Positions 48,875-60,900 of a DNA stretch of 64,000 nucleotides are shown piece by piece. A model generated the notes under the pieces. It ran no database searches and was not told the origin of the DNA. It was given only the letters and a program-made list of their open reading frames with translations. The position numbers and the translations under genes were made by a program. Origin of the DNA: Linaria vulgaris (Eukaryota > Streptophyta > Magnoliopsida > Lamiales > Plantaginaceae); contig OX415249.1 of NCBI GenBank assembly GCA_948329865.1, positions 149,291,592-149,355,591 of the forward strand, given 5' to 3'. Position 1 is the first letter of the stretch. Each line of letters opens with the position of its first letter.

Positions 48875-51139
48875 ATGACGTCACGTAAGACCACTAGCGG
48901 TATTGGAGTTCGAGGTCGTATTGGGGTGTCGGGTACTCGTAGCGGTGGACGAGTCACGAGTAGTGTTGGCCGTGGTGGTGTTGGCCGTGATGGGGTTGGT
49001 GCCAGTGCTAGTGGCGGGGTTGGTGCCATTGGTAGTGGCAGTGTAGGTCGTGGTGGTGTTGGTCGTGGTGGTGTTGGCCGTGGTGGGGTTGGTGCCAATG
49101 CTAGTGGCGGAGTAGGTGGTAAAGGTGTTGGCCGTGGTGATAGTAGCAGTCAGGGGGGGGGGGGGTCGAGGTAGGTTCAGACCTGTACGGATTGTCCGAT
49201 CAGCGACTCGTGCATCAGATGGCCATCCAGCCGAGCCATCCGTCTCGACACTAGGGTCAGGTGACGTCTCTACGTCGAGGACACCAGTGTTGCAACTGCA
49301 GTTATTAGCAGAGTTTGAGACCGCCGAGGTGCCAGAGGTGCCACTACCCCGATCATCAGAGTCCACCAGGTCCGAGGTGCCACGACCACATACTTCAGCT
49401 TCAGTAGGGACTCACGTGCCCCCATCTGCCGAGTCTACCAGACTTCAGACTCCATCACATGTACACGACATCGGAGCTGGACAGAGTCAGAGGTCGAGTG
49501 AGTCACCACTACCGAGCCAGTCTCGCCCACCGAGGGGACCAAATGCACCATGTACGACGATCCCTGCGGGACAGAAGATTCCGCTTATAGAAATGCATTG
49601 CGGTTGTTTTTCCAAGCCCCCTAGTCGTGAGATCGCGAAGGTGATCACTGGCCTCATTCGTCAGTTTATGACTGAGTTTTGGCCCTCCTACACAAAGATT
49701 CCCCTCGAGATACGGGAGGAGATGTATGCTCGATTTCCGGTGAGTTTTTAATTTATTGTTTAATATCTCATAATTTAGTTTATTAAATTAGGGCTTTTTT
49801 AAAAAAATTATGCTGAATTTAGTTTATTAATTTATTGTCGTAATTAATTGTTGAATATTAAATTTCTTTTTTGCAAAATAGGTTTGGATTCGTTACTCCG
49901 ATAGGGCTGCAGTACACAGGGCATACCAGGAGAAGGCGAAGGAGCTTTACAAACGAGCGATGAACAAGGCGCATGGCTATTACATGGAGAGGAAGGATAT
50001 GGAGAAGTATCGCAACAAGAGAAAGACGCCGTGGATGAGCAAGAGTATTGAGAAGGCGGCGGCAAAACATTGGGCGACGGAAGAATTTAAGAAGAAATCT
50101 GTCAAGGGAAAGAAAGCTAGGAGAGGCGGTAAGGAGAATGGCCCGACGCCCGCCACCTTTTACGGTGGTTCTATTGATTACGAGGAGATCCGGCAGCGCC
50201 TGGTATTTTTTTTTGAAATTATATATTTTTAATTGTTCTTAAGTTATATATTTTAAGATGTTAATTTTTTAAAATTATTGTTCTTAAAAAGAAATCCATT
50301 GATTAGTATTTTTAAGATAATTTTAACCCCACTTTTATTTTCAATTTGAAGATGAGGAATCAGCCCGGTCGCACGCACCCTATCAGGCACGACGAGATAT
50401 ACAAGGCGGGACATACTAAGAAGGTGTCGAGGACTGGGAGAGGTACCAACCAACCCTTGAGGCGAATGTGGAAGTCAGAGGCGACGAGACTGATTTACGT
50501 AAGTGTTTCGACTTTTGTACTTGTTTACCGCTTATGAATTCTAATTTAATTTTAAATTATATTTCGAACTAATTCATCTTTTTAATCACATTTTTGATAA
50601 TTCAACAAAAATTATACAAGAGGGAGTTGAGGAGGAAAAATCCCGACGCCGTGGAGGACAAGAATTTGGATGAATGGGACGCCGAGGCGTGGAAGAAGGC
50701 CATATGGACGATCAGCAAGGGGAAGGCGAAGGGTTTACCGACTTAGGCCGATCCACGTGACTGGGACATTGAGATGGCGCGGGCGAGAAACTGGGATCGG
50801 GATTTGCTCAGGCAGGTCTAGTCCGAGAACCTAGAGCTGAGGACGACACCGGACCCGAGAGTCGACGCACTGACGACATGGGCACATGGCTTTGTCGGGG
50901 ACCAGATTGCAGAGGGCCGAACAGTGCGAGAGCTTCCTAGTGAGTTGTTCATGGGGGGTGCTATTAAGACCGGAAACGCATTCAGGGTTCCGAGAAAGGT
51001 CCGTCAGAGAGCAGATCCTTTTGCTCCAGGTACTTCTACCGCCTCTCAGTATGTTGATGATTTTGAGGCTGATGAGTGGTATAGTGATTGTGATGGTGTT
51101 GTTGGTGATGAAGATCCCGAAGTCATCAACTTATGGTGA
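48875..51139 (+). pseudogene. TnpA-like (Transposase_24 family) gene of CACTA
   Basis: There are four likely exons: 48875-49739, 49882-50202, 50352-50498 and about 50621-51139. The N-terminus is Gly-rich with repeated GRGGVGRGG units. A Ser/Pro/Thr-rich linker follows. The conserved part has FMTEFWPSYTKIP and EIREEMYARFP, then a Lys/Arg-rich helical stretch (AKELYKRAMNKAHGYYMER, KSIEKAAAKHW). It ends with the HDEIYKAGHTKK motif typical of plant Ptta/En/Spm TnpA-like proteins and a short acidic C-terminus. It is broken by a frameshift at a 13-G run (49153-49165) and by TAG codons at 50744-50746 and 50819-50821 in an otherwise continuous frame. Exon borders are read from splice consensus and are not proven. 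Confidence 0.75.
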
Positions 51140-51416
51140 GGAGAACCTAGATGAGATGTATAGATTATGGTGATGCAATAAATGAATAAGTATAAACCCA
51201 TAATAAATAAGTATAAACCCGATTCATTATTAGAAAAGTAACTATATGTCTTCATTATATGTTTAATAGGGACCGTTAAACGGTCCCTATAAGTTTAATA
51301 ACTCGGTCGATATCAATTAATCTATTATTTCACAACTAATCTCTATAAGGTTGGTTTTGCAATCATTTATTACTTCAATTTACATATTACAATGAGTTTG
51401 GTTGCTTAGAATCACA

Positions 51417-52737
51417 AAGTATGAATATTAGTAGGGACTGCCAAACGGTCCCTAATTTTACAATAGGGACTGCCAAACGGTCCTTATTGTCAAATTAGGG
51501 ACCGCTTGGTAGTCCCTATTGTTAATTTAAGGACCGCTTGGCAGTCCCTACTAATATTCATACATCAAAATTATGAATTTTTCGATGGTTCGAGGTGCCG
51601 CGTTGTATGTTTAGTTCATAATAACCATTGGAATAGTTAAAATAACAATAAGTACAACGACACATTGTATATCCAAACATTATACAAGGAGAACGGGCCA
51701 CTTTGAAGATTCTCCTGCTGTTTTGTATGACGAATGACATAATGACAAATTAATTCGATCTACATATATACGTATAATTAATGAATACTTGATCTAATGA
51801 TTATGCCTCATAATCGTATCTATGCTAACGTTTGTGAAGTAAATCATAAACACAGATAACAATTACAACTAACTAATGATAATTAATTAGTTGTACATTT
51901 GTGAAATATATCTTAAACGTTAATAACTCGATCGATCTCAATTAATCTATTATTTCACAACTAATCTACTATAAGGTTGGTTTTGCAATCATTTATTACT
52001 TCAATTTACATATTACAATGAGTTTGGTTGCTTAGAATCACAAACACACCAACATCAATAAAAAAATATATTTTAAAGTATGAATATTAGTAGGGACTGC
52101 CAAACGGTCCCTAATTTTACAATAGGGACTGCCAAACGGTCCCTATTGTCAAATTAGGGACCGCTTGGCAGTCTCTATTGTTAATTTAGGGACCGCTTGG
52201 CAGTCCATACTAATATTCATACATCAAAATCATGAATTTTTCGATGGTTCGAGGTGCCGCGTTGTATGTTTAGTTCATAATAACCATTGGAATAGTTAAA
52301 ATAACAATAAGTACAACGACACATTGTACATCCAAACATTATACAAGGAGAACGGGCCGCTTTGAAGATTCTCCTACTGTTTTGTACGACGAATGACATA
52401 ATGACAAATTAATTCGATCTACATATATACGTATAATTAATGAATACTTGATCTAATGATTATGCCTCATAATCGTATCTATGCTAACGTTTGTGAAGTA
52501 AATCATAAACACGGATAACAATTACAACTAACTAATGATAATTAATTAGTTGTACATTTGTAAAATATATCTTGAACGTTAATAACTCGATCGATCTCAA
52601 TTAATCTATTATTTCACAACTAATCTACTATAAGGTTGGTTTTGCAATCATTTATTACTTCAATTTACATATTACAATGAGTTTGGTTGCTTACAATCAC
52701 AAACACAACAACATCAATAGAAAAATCGATTTTTAAG
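51417..52737. repeat. 660-bp tandem repeat inside CACTA
   Basis: The word AAGTATGAATATTAGTAGGG begins units at 51417, 52077 and 52736, giving periods of 660 and 659 bp; only the start of the third unit is present. Each unit has four copies of a GGGACTGCCAAACGGTCCC-type motif in both orientations, followed by AT-rich sequence. Paired small frames at 51558 and 52217 are shadows of the repeat. Confidence 0.92.
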
Positions 52738-52739
52738 TA

Positions 52740-53215
52740 TGAATATTAGTAGGGACTGTTAAACGGTCCCTATTGTAAAATTAAGGACCGTCTAACGGTC
52801 CCTAATTTTTTTCAAAATGTAGCGACTGTCAAACGGTTGCTACTTTCTGAAATAAAATAGGGACCGCTCAAACGGTCCCTATTGTAGAAATTAGGGACCG
52901 TCTGAGCGGTCCTTATTGTAAAAATTAGGGACCGTCTGGTCGGTCCCTATTATTCTACATTAGGGACCGCCCATACGGTCCCTATTATTCAAAAGTATGG
53001 CGACTGTCTATCGGTCGGTATATTGCAGTCCTATTGAGGTCATTAGGGACCGTTTAACAATCGCTATTGTGCGGTCCCTAATGACCTCAATAGGGACTGC
53101 TTAACGGTCGCTATTGGCAAGCGATCACTGTCAATAGCGACCGCTAGACAGTCGCTATTGACCAATAGCGACCGCAGGGGGGGTCATTAGGGACCGCCCA
53201 GGCAGTCCATAATGA
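52740..53215. repeat. right subterminal motif array of CACTA
   Basis: At least a dozen AGGGACCG...CGGTCCCT inverted motifs are packed here with spacers of 10-20 bp, ending in the terminal inverted repeat. Confidence 0.85.
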
Positions 53216-53236
53216 CCCCTTTTTCTTGTAGTGCAC

Positions 53237-55845
53237 CAAGTTTTATAAATCATGTATATATAACATATATGTAAAAGTTATTATAATATATGCTAAAGCA
53301 GGGAGAAGCGATACTTCAGTGGTGATTGAGTTCCCTGTAATATGTAAAGTTGTAAATGACTCAAATAGTGGGCCTATTTTTAAATTTCCCCTGTTGTCAT
53401 TAATTAACAAAAATAATTAAAATTTGTATCACTTAAATAGTATGATTTAGATTCTTCTTGTAAACATCTACCACTTAGAACTCTGTATTTCTTATCATAA
53501 TTAAATCAATATGTTAAAGTGTCGAAGACTCCAAATACTATAAATGATTATTAAAGAAAAGAACATTCCTAAAGGTGTATATGCTATATTTCCTGAGGTG
53601 GTGTTTTCTTTACAACAAATTTGACATACTCAAATTTGTATTTATAATTACACTCGACCTCTATGTTAATTTTTTTTGGGAAAGCACACCTATATATGCA
53701 TGCATATAGCATAAGACCCACATGTAATATAGGTAAGGGAAAAAAGACAAAGTAACCCTATCCTTTTCACGTTTTTGCAAAACTATACTCATCCTTTGAA
53801 GTTTTACAAAACTATATCTGAACTTTGTATTTCGGGAAAAACTATACCCCAACTTTCATTCTGGCCAAATTTGAATTTTTACTGGGGCAAAATCGGTACT
53901 ACACTTTCAATTTATATATATATATATATATAAAGATCATTATTTCACTTCACCAATTTATTTTTAATTATTTTTTAGTAACTTTTAATATATATATATA
54001 TATATTTTATTGAATTTTTTTAAAAAAATTGCCTCGTCTTCCTCCCCGACACTCCCCCCCCCCAACGGACTGGCAATTCATCACCGAATCGGAGGTAGTG
54101 TAAGTATATATATAGAGAGAGAGACTCCTCCACCGACTCGTTGTTCGATTTGACCCACCAGATCGCACCGGCGCGATTTGACGCCACCATCACTACAAAT
54201 CGCGTCGTCACGATTCGTAGTGGTGGTGGTTTTTCTGGTCCGTTCCGTTGGGGTGCCATGCAATATTTTTTTTAATTTCAGTAATAAAAATTATATATTT
54301 TAAATTACAATTTTTTGGTCATTTTCTTTTTTTTTTGGATTTCATTAATAAAAATAATATATTTTAAATTACAATTCTTTGGATTTCAATATAAAAATTA
54401 TTTATTTTAAATTACAAATTTCTGGTGTTTTTTGAAAAAAAAATGGTTTTCAATAATAAGAACTATATATTTTAAATTACAAATTTTTGGTTTTTTTTAC
54501 ATTTGTTTTGGATTTCAATAATAAAAGCTATATATTTTAAATTACAATTTTTTGGTGTTTTTCTTAAATTATATTTTTGGATTTCAATAATAAAAACTAT
54601 ATATTTTAAATTACAATTTCTTTGGTGTTTTTTTTTTTTGGATTTCAATAATGAAAACTATACACTTTAAATTACAATTTTTTGGTATTTTTTAATTTTT
54701 TTTTGGATTTCAATAATAAAAATTACAAATTTGGTGTTTTTTTTATTTTTTTTGGATATTATAAGTGAAATGTCTATTTTGCCCTCGACCAAAAAAGAGT
54801 GGTGATGTCCAGGGGCTAAGCCAAGAAAAAAAGCCTGGGGGCAAAAACGAGTTGCTTTTTTTTTTTTAAATAACTTTTTATTCACTGAAAAAAAAACGAG
54901 TATAAAGTTTACCTTTTGCCATTTTTTCTTACGAAAGTACATTTTTCCATGCTGCATGTATAAACATATATAATGTCTAATGTATTGGATAGGCTTTTTC
55001 GTAGCTTGTATTTAGTTAGATATTTCTAATCAGCTTTCTTTATGATGATATTAAATAAATAATAAACTTTTGACGAGTTATTTCTAATATTATTAATGCA
55101 ACAAATGTCATATGTTTTGACTTCTTTTTATAGAATCTCGTTCACAATATCATTTATCTACTATGCAAAATTGTTTATAAGTAATTTTTTGAAAACAAAG
55201 CATATCAAAATGAACTAACATAATTTTTTATACACTAATATAAATTTTGCATCAAAATATTATGCAATATTAACGAGAAATATAGAAGTTAAATTTATCA
55301 GTGTCCAATCTGTAACTATGTTGCGCCGTGTCCAATCTGTAACTATGTTGCGCCACAGGGAAATCATGTAGCTATCACATTATCCACTTTTTCTTTTCGT
55401 CCAGTAACTTAATGGACTTAAAAACTAATACAAACACTTAAAAATTGTAGTAGAAGACGGTAAGGAAATAATAAATTAATAACTCAGTGCTGGCCAAAAT
55501 TGAGGGGTGCAAAACCTGTTAAGAAGTCCCTTTCACAAAAAATAGAGTCCTAAAAAGTATATCCTTATTCTCTACTTTCGTTTCTCTTTTTATAAAGGCT
55601 GATCTTTATGCAGATCTTTATGCAGGTGGGGTCTCCTTTTTAAACATGTGTCCGATGTTTGAGGGGGGGGGGGTATCAAGTACTTGTTTCTAGCGCGGAC
55701 AACTGTCTCCGAAGGAGCTGACATAGCTTCCGAATGTCACGGCCTTCGGGTTCTGGCACCATGTGTCTCCAGTGTGCTGAGGCGACTTTGTTTTTTGGTC
55801 TAATCGAGTCCCAAGGGATAAGTACATGACGTGTACCATTGCTCC
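53237..55845. other. AT-rich sequence unique to the C-D interval, right of CACTA
   Basis: No gene is recognised. It has TA microsatellites at about 53912-53931 and 53989-54005, a C run at 54054-54063, a GA run near 54114 and an 11-G run at 55663-55673. A block at about 55640-55840 has higher GC (TCTCCGAAGGAGCTGACATA and nearby) but no readable frame. Confidence 0.5.
54280..54745. repeat. minisatellite, 55-65 bp period
   Basis: About eight diverged copies of a unit containing GGATTTCAATAATAAAAACT then ATATATTTTAAATTACAATT then TTTGGTGTTTTT. T-run length varies between copies. Confidence 0.88.
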
Positions 55846-57235
55846 GATACTTCACAAATCGATGAGCTGGCGTGTTAGTTAGTTAGCTAGGCAGTTCGTT
55901 ATGACCTAGTAAATGTCTTGCGTTCGCCTTTGTGATTAATTGTGACGATTCTGCATTGTATTCTCTGATTCTATGACTCTGCTTCGTTAGCTCACAAGTT
56001 TAATTTGTAACGCCTGATTCTGTGTCGATTACATTTGTGTACGTGTGATTCCTCTACGTGTTGAGAGTGAGTTGTATTAATCTAGCTAAGTCTAAGTCTC
56101 TAACTAAACTTCTTGACTAATTGACTCAAACTAAGTAAACTTGGTTTTGCATCTGCCAATAAAATGCCAATAAAATAACTCTCTGGTCCTTTTTTTCTTT
56201 TTCTCTGTTTGAGTTTATCGACTTTGGAAAGGACTATTGTGTTTGTGTGTGATTTTAAATCAAACAGAAAGACATGGCATGTAGTTTGAACTGATTATGA
56301 CTCAAACTAAAAATTACGTCAATCAATTAGCTCGATCATTTAAAAGTAAAATTGATACGACAAGCTCATTAAATCATCAAATCCATAACAAATCTATAAC
56401 AAAAAGCAAGTACATGACGTCGCTTCTTAGCATCAAATCTATATAAAAAAAAAAAAAAGTAAAGAACCCTTATGCACTAAAGCAAGACTATTATGTACAA
56501 GTACAACTGATATACTGATTTTGTAGTGTAACTAAAAAGTGTGTCTAAAAATACGTTTCAAAATTTTAAAATAATCACCCACCATGTATTGGTGGTAGCA
56601 ATAATCAACTAGCTGTGTGCCACCTTATCATGCCACGGTTGAACCTTATAATTTGTCTACTTCAAGACCATCCTTACCAAAAGATTTTTATAGCACAAAT
56701 AAATACTAATACAATATTTTAAGAATAACCAATTCAACCAGCAATATCATATTGAGACTTGAGTTGTATGTCAGTGCGCCACATCCTAAGAGACTTGACT
56801 AATCTAAGTCTCCCACTATGTTTGTAGTCAATTACATTCGGTCTCCTGGAAGTCAACTTAATTTGCACTTTGCACTTTCATTTCAACCAATTTTAAGACA
56901 ACCACATATTTATTTATTTAAATTGAACGAATAATCTCCCTTATATCTTTTACCAACAATGTTTTTACGAATCACTTCTGTTGCTATTTGTTAACTTGAA
57001 TATAAATGTAAATAGAAGAAGTATTCATGGAATTTTCATTGATATATATAGATAGATATATATTTCTTAAAAATATGTCTTGAACTTAGCTTCGTGTTTA
57101 ATCATATGATACTGAGCATTCACATTTTCTCGAAATTATAACAACAAAACTGGAAGAATCATTAAATCTTTAATATTAATTATCACATTGGATTTGAACC
57201 AGTTTTTGTACGTACACAATAAATACAAATGATCG
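55846..57235. other. RLP 5' flank, spacer and RLP 3' flank remnants (unit D)
   Basis: No gene is seen. About 55850-56300 matches the RLP upstream flank with small insertions. About 56305-56700 matches the spacer near 13330. About 57075-57235 matches the RLP 3' flank. No RLP coding sequence remains, so RLP-D was deleted or never included. Confidence 0.7.
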
Positions 57236-57993
57236 GTACGGTTGGTAATAGTTTTACTGGAAGTGGATCGTGTAAATAAATGTGTGTATGCATTGTACTA
57301 AATTACTCCGGTTTCCGAAGATTACAATTGATGATTTTGGAAATTGCTACACCTCGTAAATTGGGATGGTTCGTTTATGTTAGTGATCTGATGTAGAGCT
57401 GGATTGGTATGAATCAAAAACTTAGAGCTCCCCTCGAAGCTTCGTGTATTCCGTGAAATTAGCTATTGATTGATTAGCTCTCAAAAGATTCTCGCGATAT
57501 CGTTGTCATATATTTTATCAGAACCAGATCATATATTCATCTTAATAAATTTATGTGATGAATTACGCTGGTGTTAGAAGCAAAATTATAGTTGGTATGT
57601 GTATACACATTTACCATGTGCCAACCGTACTTCGGTGTCACTTGAACTGTCAACCATTTTATGCCATGTAATGTGCAATTGATGCCCATGTTTTAATTTT
57701 TGCTGATTAGTCAAACACTATAACATGATGTACGAAGCTAATTTGCCATGTCCGGAGAATAGATTGCTGCAGGATTTATTGTACCAACTTTTCCACCATA
57801 TCAACAATATGGGTGGTAGTTGATGTCATACACATATTTCATGAATATTTCAAGATCATTTTAACGTTTTTTCTATTATTTTTCAGGAAATAAGTGAAAA
57901 ATGCTTGTGATGATAACCCTCTAATGTCTAGATGTTTTCTTGTTAATTCATGCGTAATTAGCACGATACCTTAAAATCATTTGATATTTTCAG

Positions 57994-60900
57994 GCGCAAT
58001 GTTGCCTTGGAGTTACGGGCACTATCCAACAGCCAACACGCCCAGGGGCTGGTATCCGTTGTTTTGGTTGTGGAGTTACGGGTCATAGGCAGTCTGAGTG
58101 TCCTAAGAATCCGCGTAGAGGACTATTTGTTGATGAAACTAATGGTGAGTATGATGGTCCGCCTGTTTTTGATGAGGAATTCGAAGAAGAGGCAGTAGAT
58201 GATGAAGAATTTGTTGCTGGGGATGTTGGCCAAGCTTTAGTGGTGAGGCGCAGCCTCATTACTCCCACGGAAAACAAGACTGACTGGCTACGCAACAACA
58301 TATTTCAGACAACATGCACAGTAGAGGGAAAGGTATGTCGAATGGTTATTGATTCTGGCAGTTGTGAGAATGTAGTGGCTGAGGAGGTTATTAAGAAGTT
58401 GGGTTTACAGACTGAGAAGCATCCCAAACCTTATAAATTGGCATGGTTAAAGAGAGGAAACGATGTCGAGGTATCTCAACGTGCTCGGATCAGTTTTTCG
58501 ATTGGACATACTTACAAGGATCAGGTTTTGTGTGATGTCGTAGAGATGGATGCGTGCCACCTACTGTTAGGCAGGCCGTGGCAATTTGATAGGCGTTCAG
58601 TCCATGATGGGTTCGCGAATACTCATAGCTTTCTGTTTGGCGGGAAGAAGATTGTGTTGCTGCCTGATAAAGGGCCACAGTCAAGCGGGAAGGGTACCAA
58701 CTTCTTGACTAGAAAGAGATTTGAGGCAGAGATGGAAGAGTCGGGAATTGTGTATGTGATGGTGGGAAAACTGGTAGAAGATGATCACGAAGTCCCGCTG
58801 GCAGTTCAACCTTTGTTGCAGGAGTTTTGTGATGTTTTCCCAGACGAGTTGCCGGACGGATTACCACCTTTGCGTGATATACAGCACCAAATCGACTTGG
58901 TGCCTGGTGCAGCTTTACCTAATCGTGCACACTATCGGATGAGTCCCACAGAACATGAGGAGTTGCGTAGGCAAGTGGAGGAACTATTGGCTAAGGGGTA
59001 CGTGAGGGAGAGCTTGAGTCCTTGTGCTGTTCCTGCCCTTCTGACTCCAAAGAAAGATGGGACATGGCGTATGTGCGTGGATAGTAGAGCGGTTAACAAA
59101 ATCACTGTACGTTATCGCTTTCCTATTCCCCGATTGGATGATCTATTGGACCAACTTACTGGTGCGTGTGTGTTTAGCAAACTGGATTTGAAGAGTGGGT
59201 ACCATCAGATCCGAATCAGACAAGGTGACGAATGGAAGATAGCGTTTAAGACTAGGGAGGGGTTATATGAGTGGCTGGTTATGCCTTTTGGTCTCTCAAA
59301 CGCACCAAGCACATTCATGCGCGTCATGAATCAGGCCCTTCGTCCCTTCATCGGTAAATTCGTTGTAGTTTATTTCGATGATATTCTGATTTATAGTGCT
59401 AACGATGTTGATCATGTTCAGCACCTTCGGGAAGTTCTTAACGTGCTTCGTAGGGATGAGTTTTATGCTGCAGTGAAGAAGTGCTCGTTTCTCACTGATA
59501 GTGTAGTGTTTTTGGGATATGTGGTCTCGAAGGATGGGTTAGCAGTTGATACATCTAAAGTGGAGGCAATAAGCCAGTGGCCTCGGCCCACAACTATCAC
59601 TGAGGTTAGAAGTTTTCATGGTTTGGCATCTTTTTATCGTCGTTTTATCCCTCACTTTAGTAGTATCATGGCGCCAATCACGGATTGCATGAAGGGTAGT
59701 AAGTTTCAGTGGACCGACGAGGCTGATATGTCTTTCCAGTTAATCAAGGAGAAATTGACCACTGCTCCCGTATTGGTCTTACCTGATTTCAATCGCCCGT
59801 TTGAGTTACACTGTGATGCATCAAAGGTTGGTATTGGGGGTGTGTTGAGTCAGGGTAATCGCCTCGTGGCCTTTTTTAGTGAGAAGTTATCTGGTTCCAA
59901 GTCTCGATATAGCACTTATGATGTTGAATTCTATGCTATTGTTCAGTCTATACGACACTGGCGTCAGTACCTTTTTCACAAGGAGTTCATCTTATATACT
60001 GATCATGATGCCCTTAAACACCTTGGAACTCAGGATAAAGTGTCTGCTCGGCATGCTTCATGGATTGCTTACTTGCAGCAGTTCACTTTCGTGATAAAGC
60101 ATAAGGCTGGTGCTTTGAACAAGATTGCAGATGCGTTGAGTAGGCGTCATAACATGCTCTTGGAGATGTGCGTCGAGGTTCTGGGATTTGACAGCCTGCG
60201 TGATTTGTATTCTGTTGATCCATACTTTTCTGGCGTGATTCGGGATATGCAGAGTGGGGTACAATCAGAATTTGCATGGGTGGATGGTTTTCTGTTTCGG
60301 GGTACTCAGTTGTGCATTCCAGAGGGTAGTTTGCGCGTGAAAATTATTCAGGAGTTGCATAATGAGGGTCATGTGGGTCGTGATAGGACCCTCCAGCTCG
60401 CAACGGCTTCATATTTTTGGCCATCTTTGCGTAGGGACGTGGGTAAGTTTGTGGAGCGTTGTCGGGTTTGTCAGCTATCTAAGGGTAAAGCTACGAATGC
60501 TGGGTTGTACATGCCACTGCCTATCCCGACACAGCCGTGGACTGATGTGAGCATGGATTTTGTTGTGGGGTTACCACGAACTCAGCGTGGATTTGATTCT
60601 ATTTATGTGGTGGTGGATCGTTTCTCAAAGATGGTGCATTTTATCCCTTGCAAGAAGACTATTGATGCTGTTAATGTTGCCTTGCTGTACTTTCGTGAGG
60701 TTTATCGTTTGCATGGGCTGCCCACGTCAATTGTGTCTGATCGGGACACTCGTTTTCTTAGTTACTTCTGGCGTAGCTTGTGGCGCATGGTGAATACACG
60801 GCTGGATTTCAGTAGTGTTTATCATCCACAAACAGATGGTCAAACCGAGGTTGTGAATCGTTCTTTGGGTGATCTGTTGCGTTGCCTTGTGGGTGATAAT

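Larger units (their letters stand above)
47361..53233 (+). mobile_element. CACTA (En/Spm) DNA transposon, non-autonomous
   Basis: This 5,873-bp element starts CACTACAAGAA and ends with its complement TTCTTGTAGTG. An imperfect match between the ends continues for about 33 bp. The 3-bp direct repeat CAC flanks it (47358-47360 and 53234-53236), as CACTA insertion requires. Both ends hold many subterminal motifs of the type GACTGCCAAGCAGTC and GGACCGTTTAACGGTCC in both orientations, expected binding sites for a TnpA protein. The interior has only one gene, resembling TnpA-type Transposase_24; no TnpD/Transposase_21 catalytic gene is seen. Any movement would depend on another element. Confidence 0.92.

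Noticed and set aside
48799..49366. Pro- or Thr-rich minus-strand frames
   Set aside because: They are antisense of the Gly-rich and Ser/Pro-rich CACTA gene, which has the better family match on the plus strand.
51558..52399. Two nearly identical 60-codon minus-strand frames
   Set aside because: They are the same non-coding stretch in two tandem repeat units, with no known domain.
47361..53233. Regularly spaced short inverted motifs as a possible CRISPR-like array
   Set aside because: The CACTA termini, 3-bp target duplication, plant context and irregular palindromic motifs identify transposon subterminal repeats.
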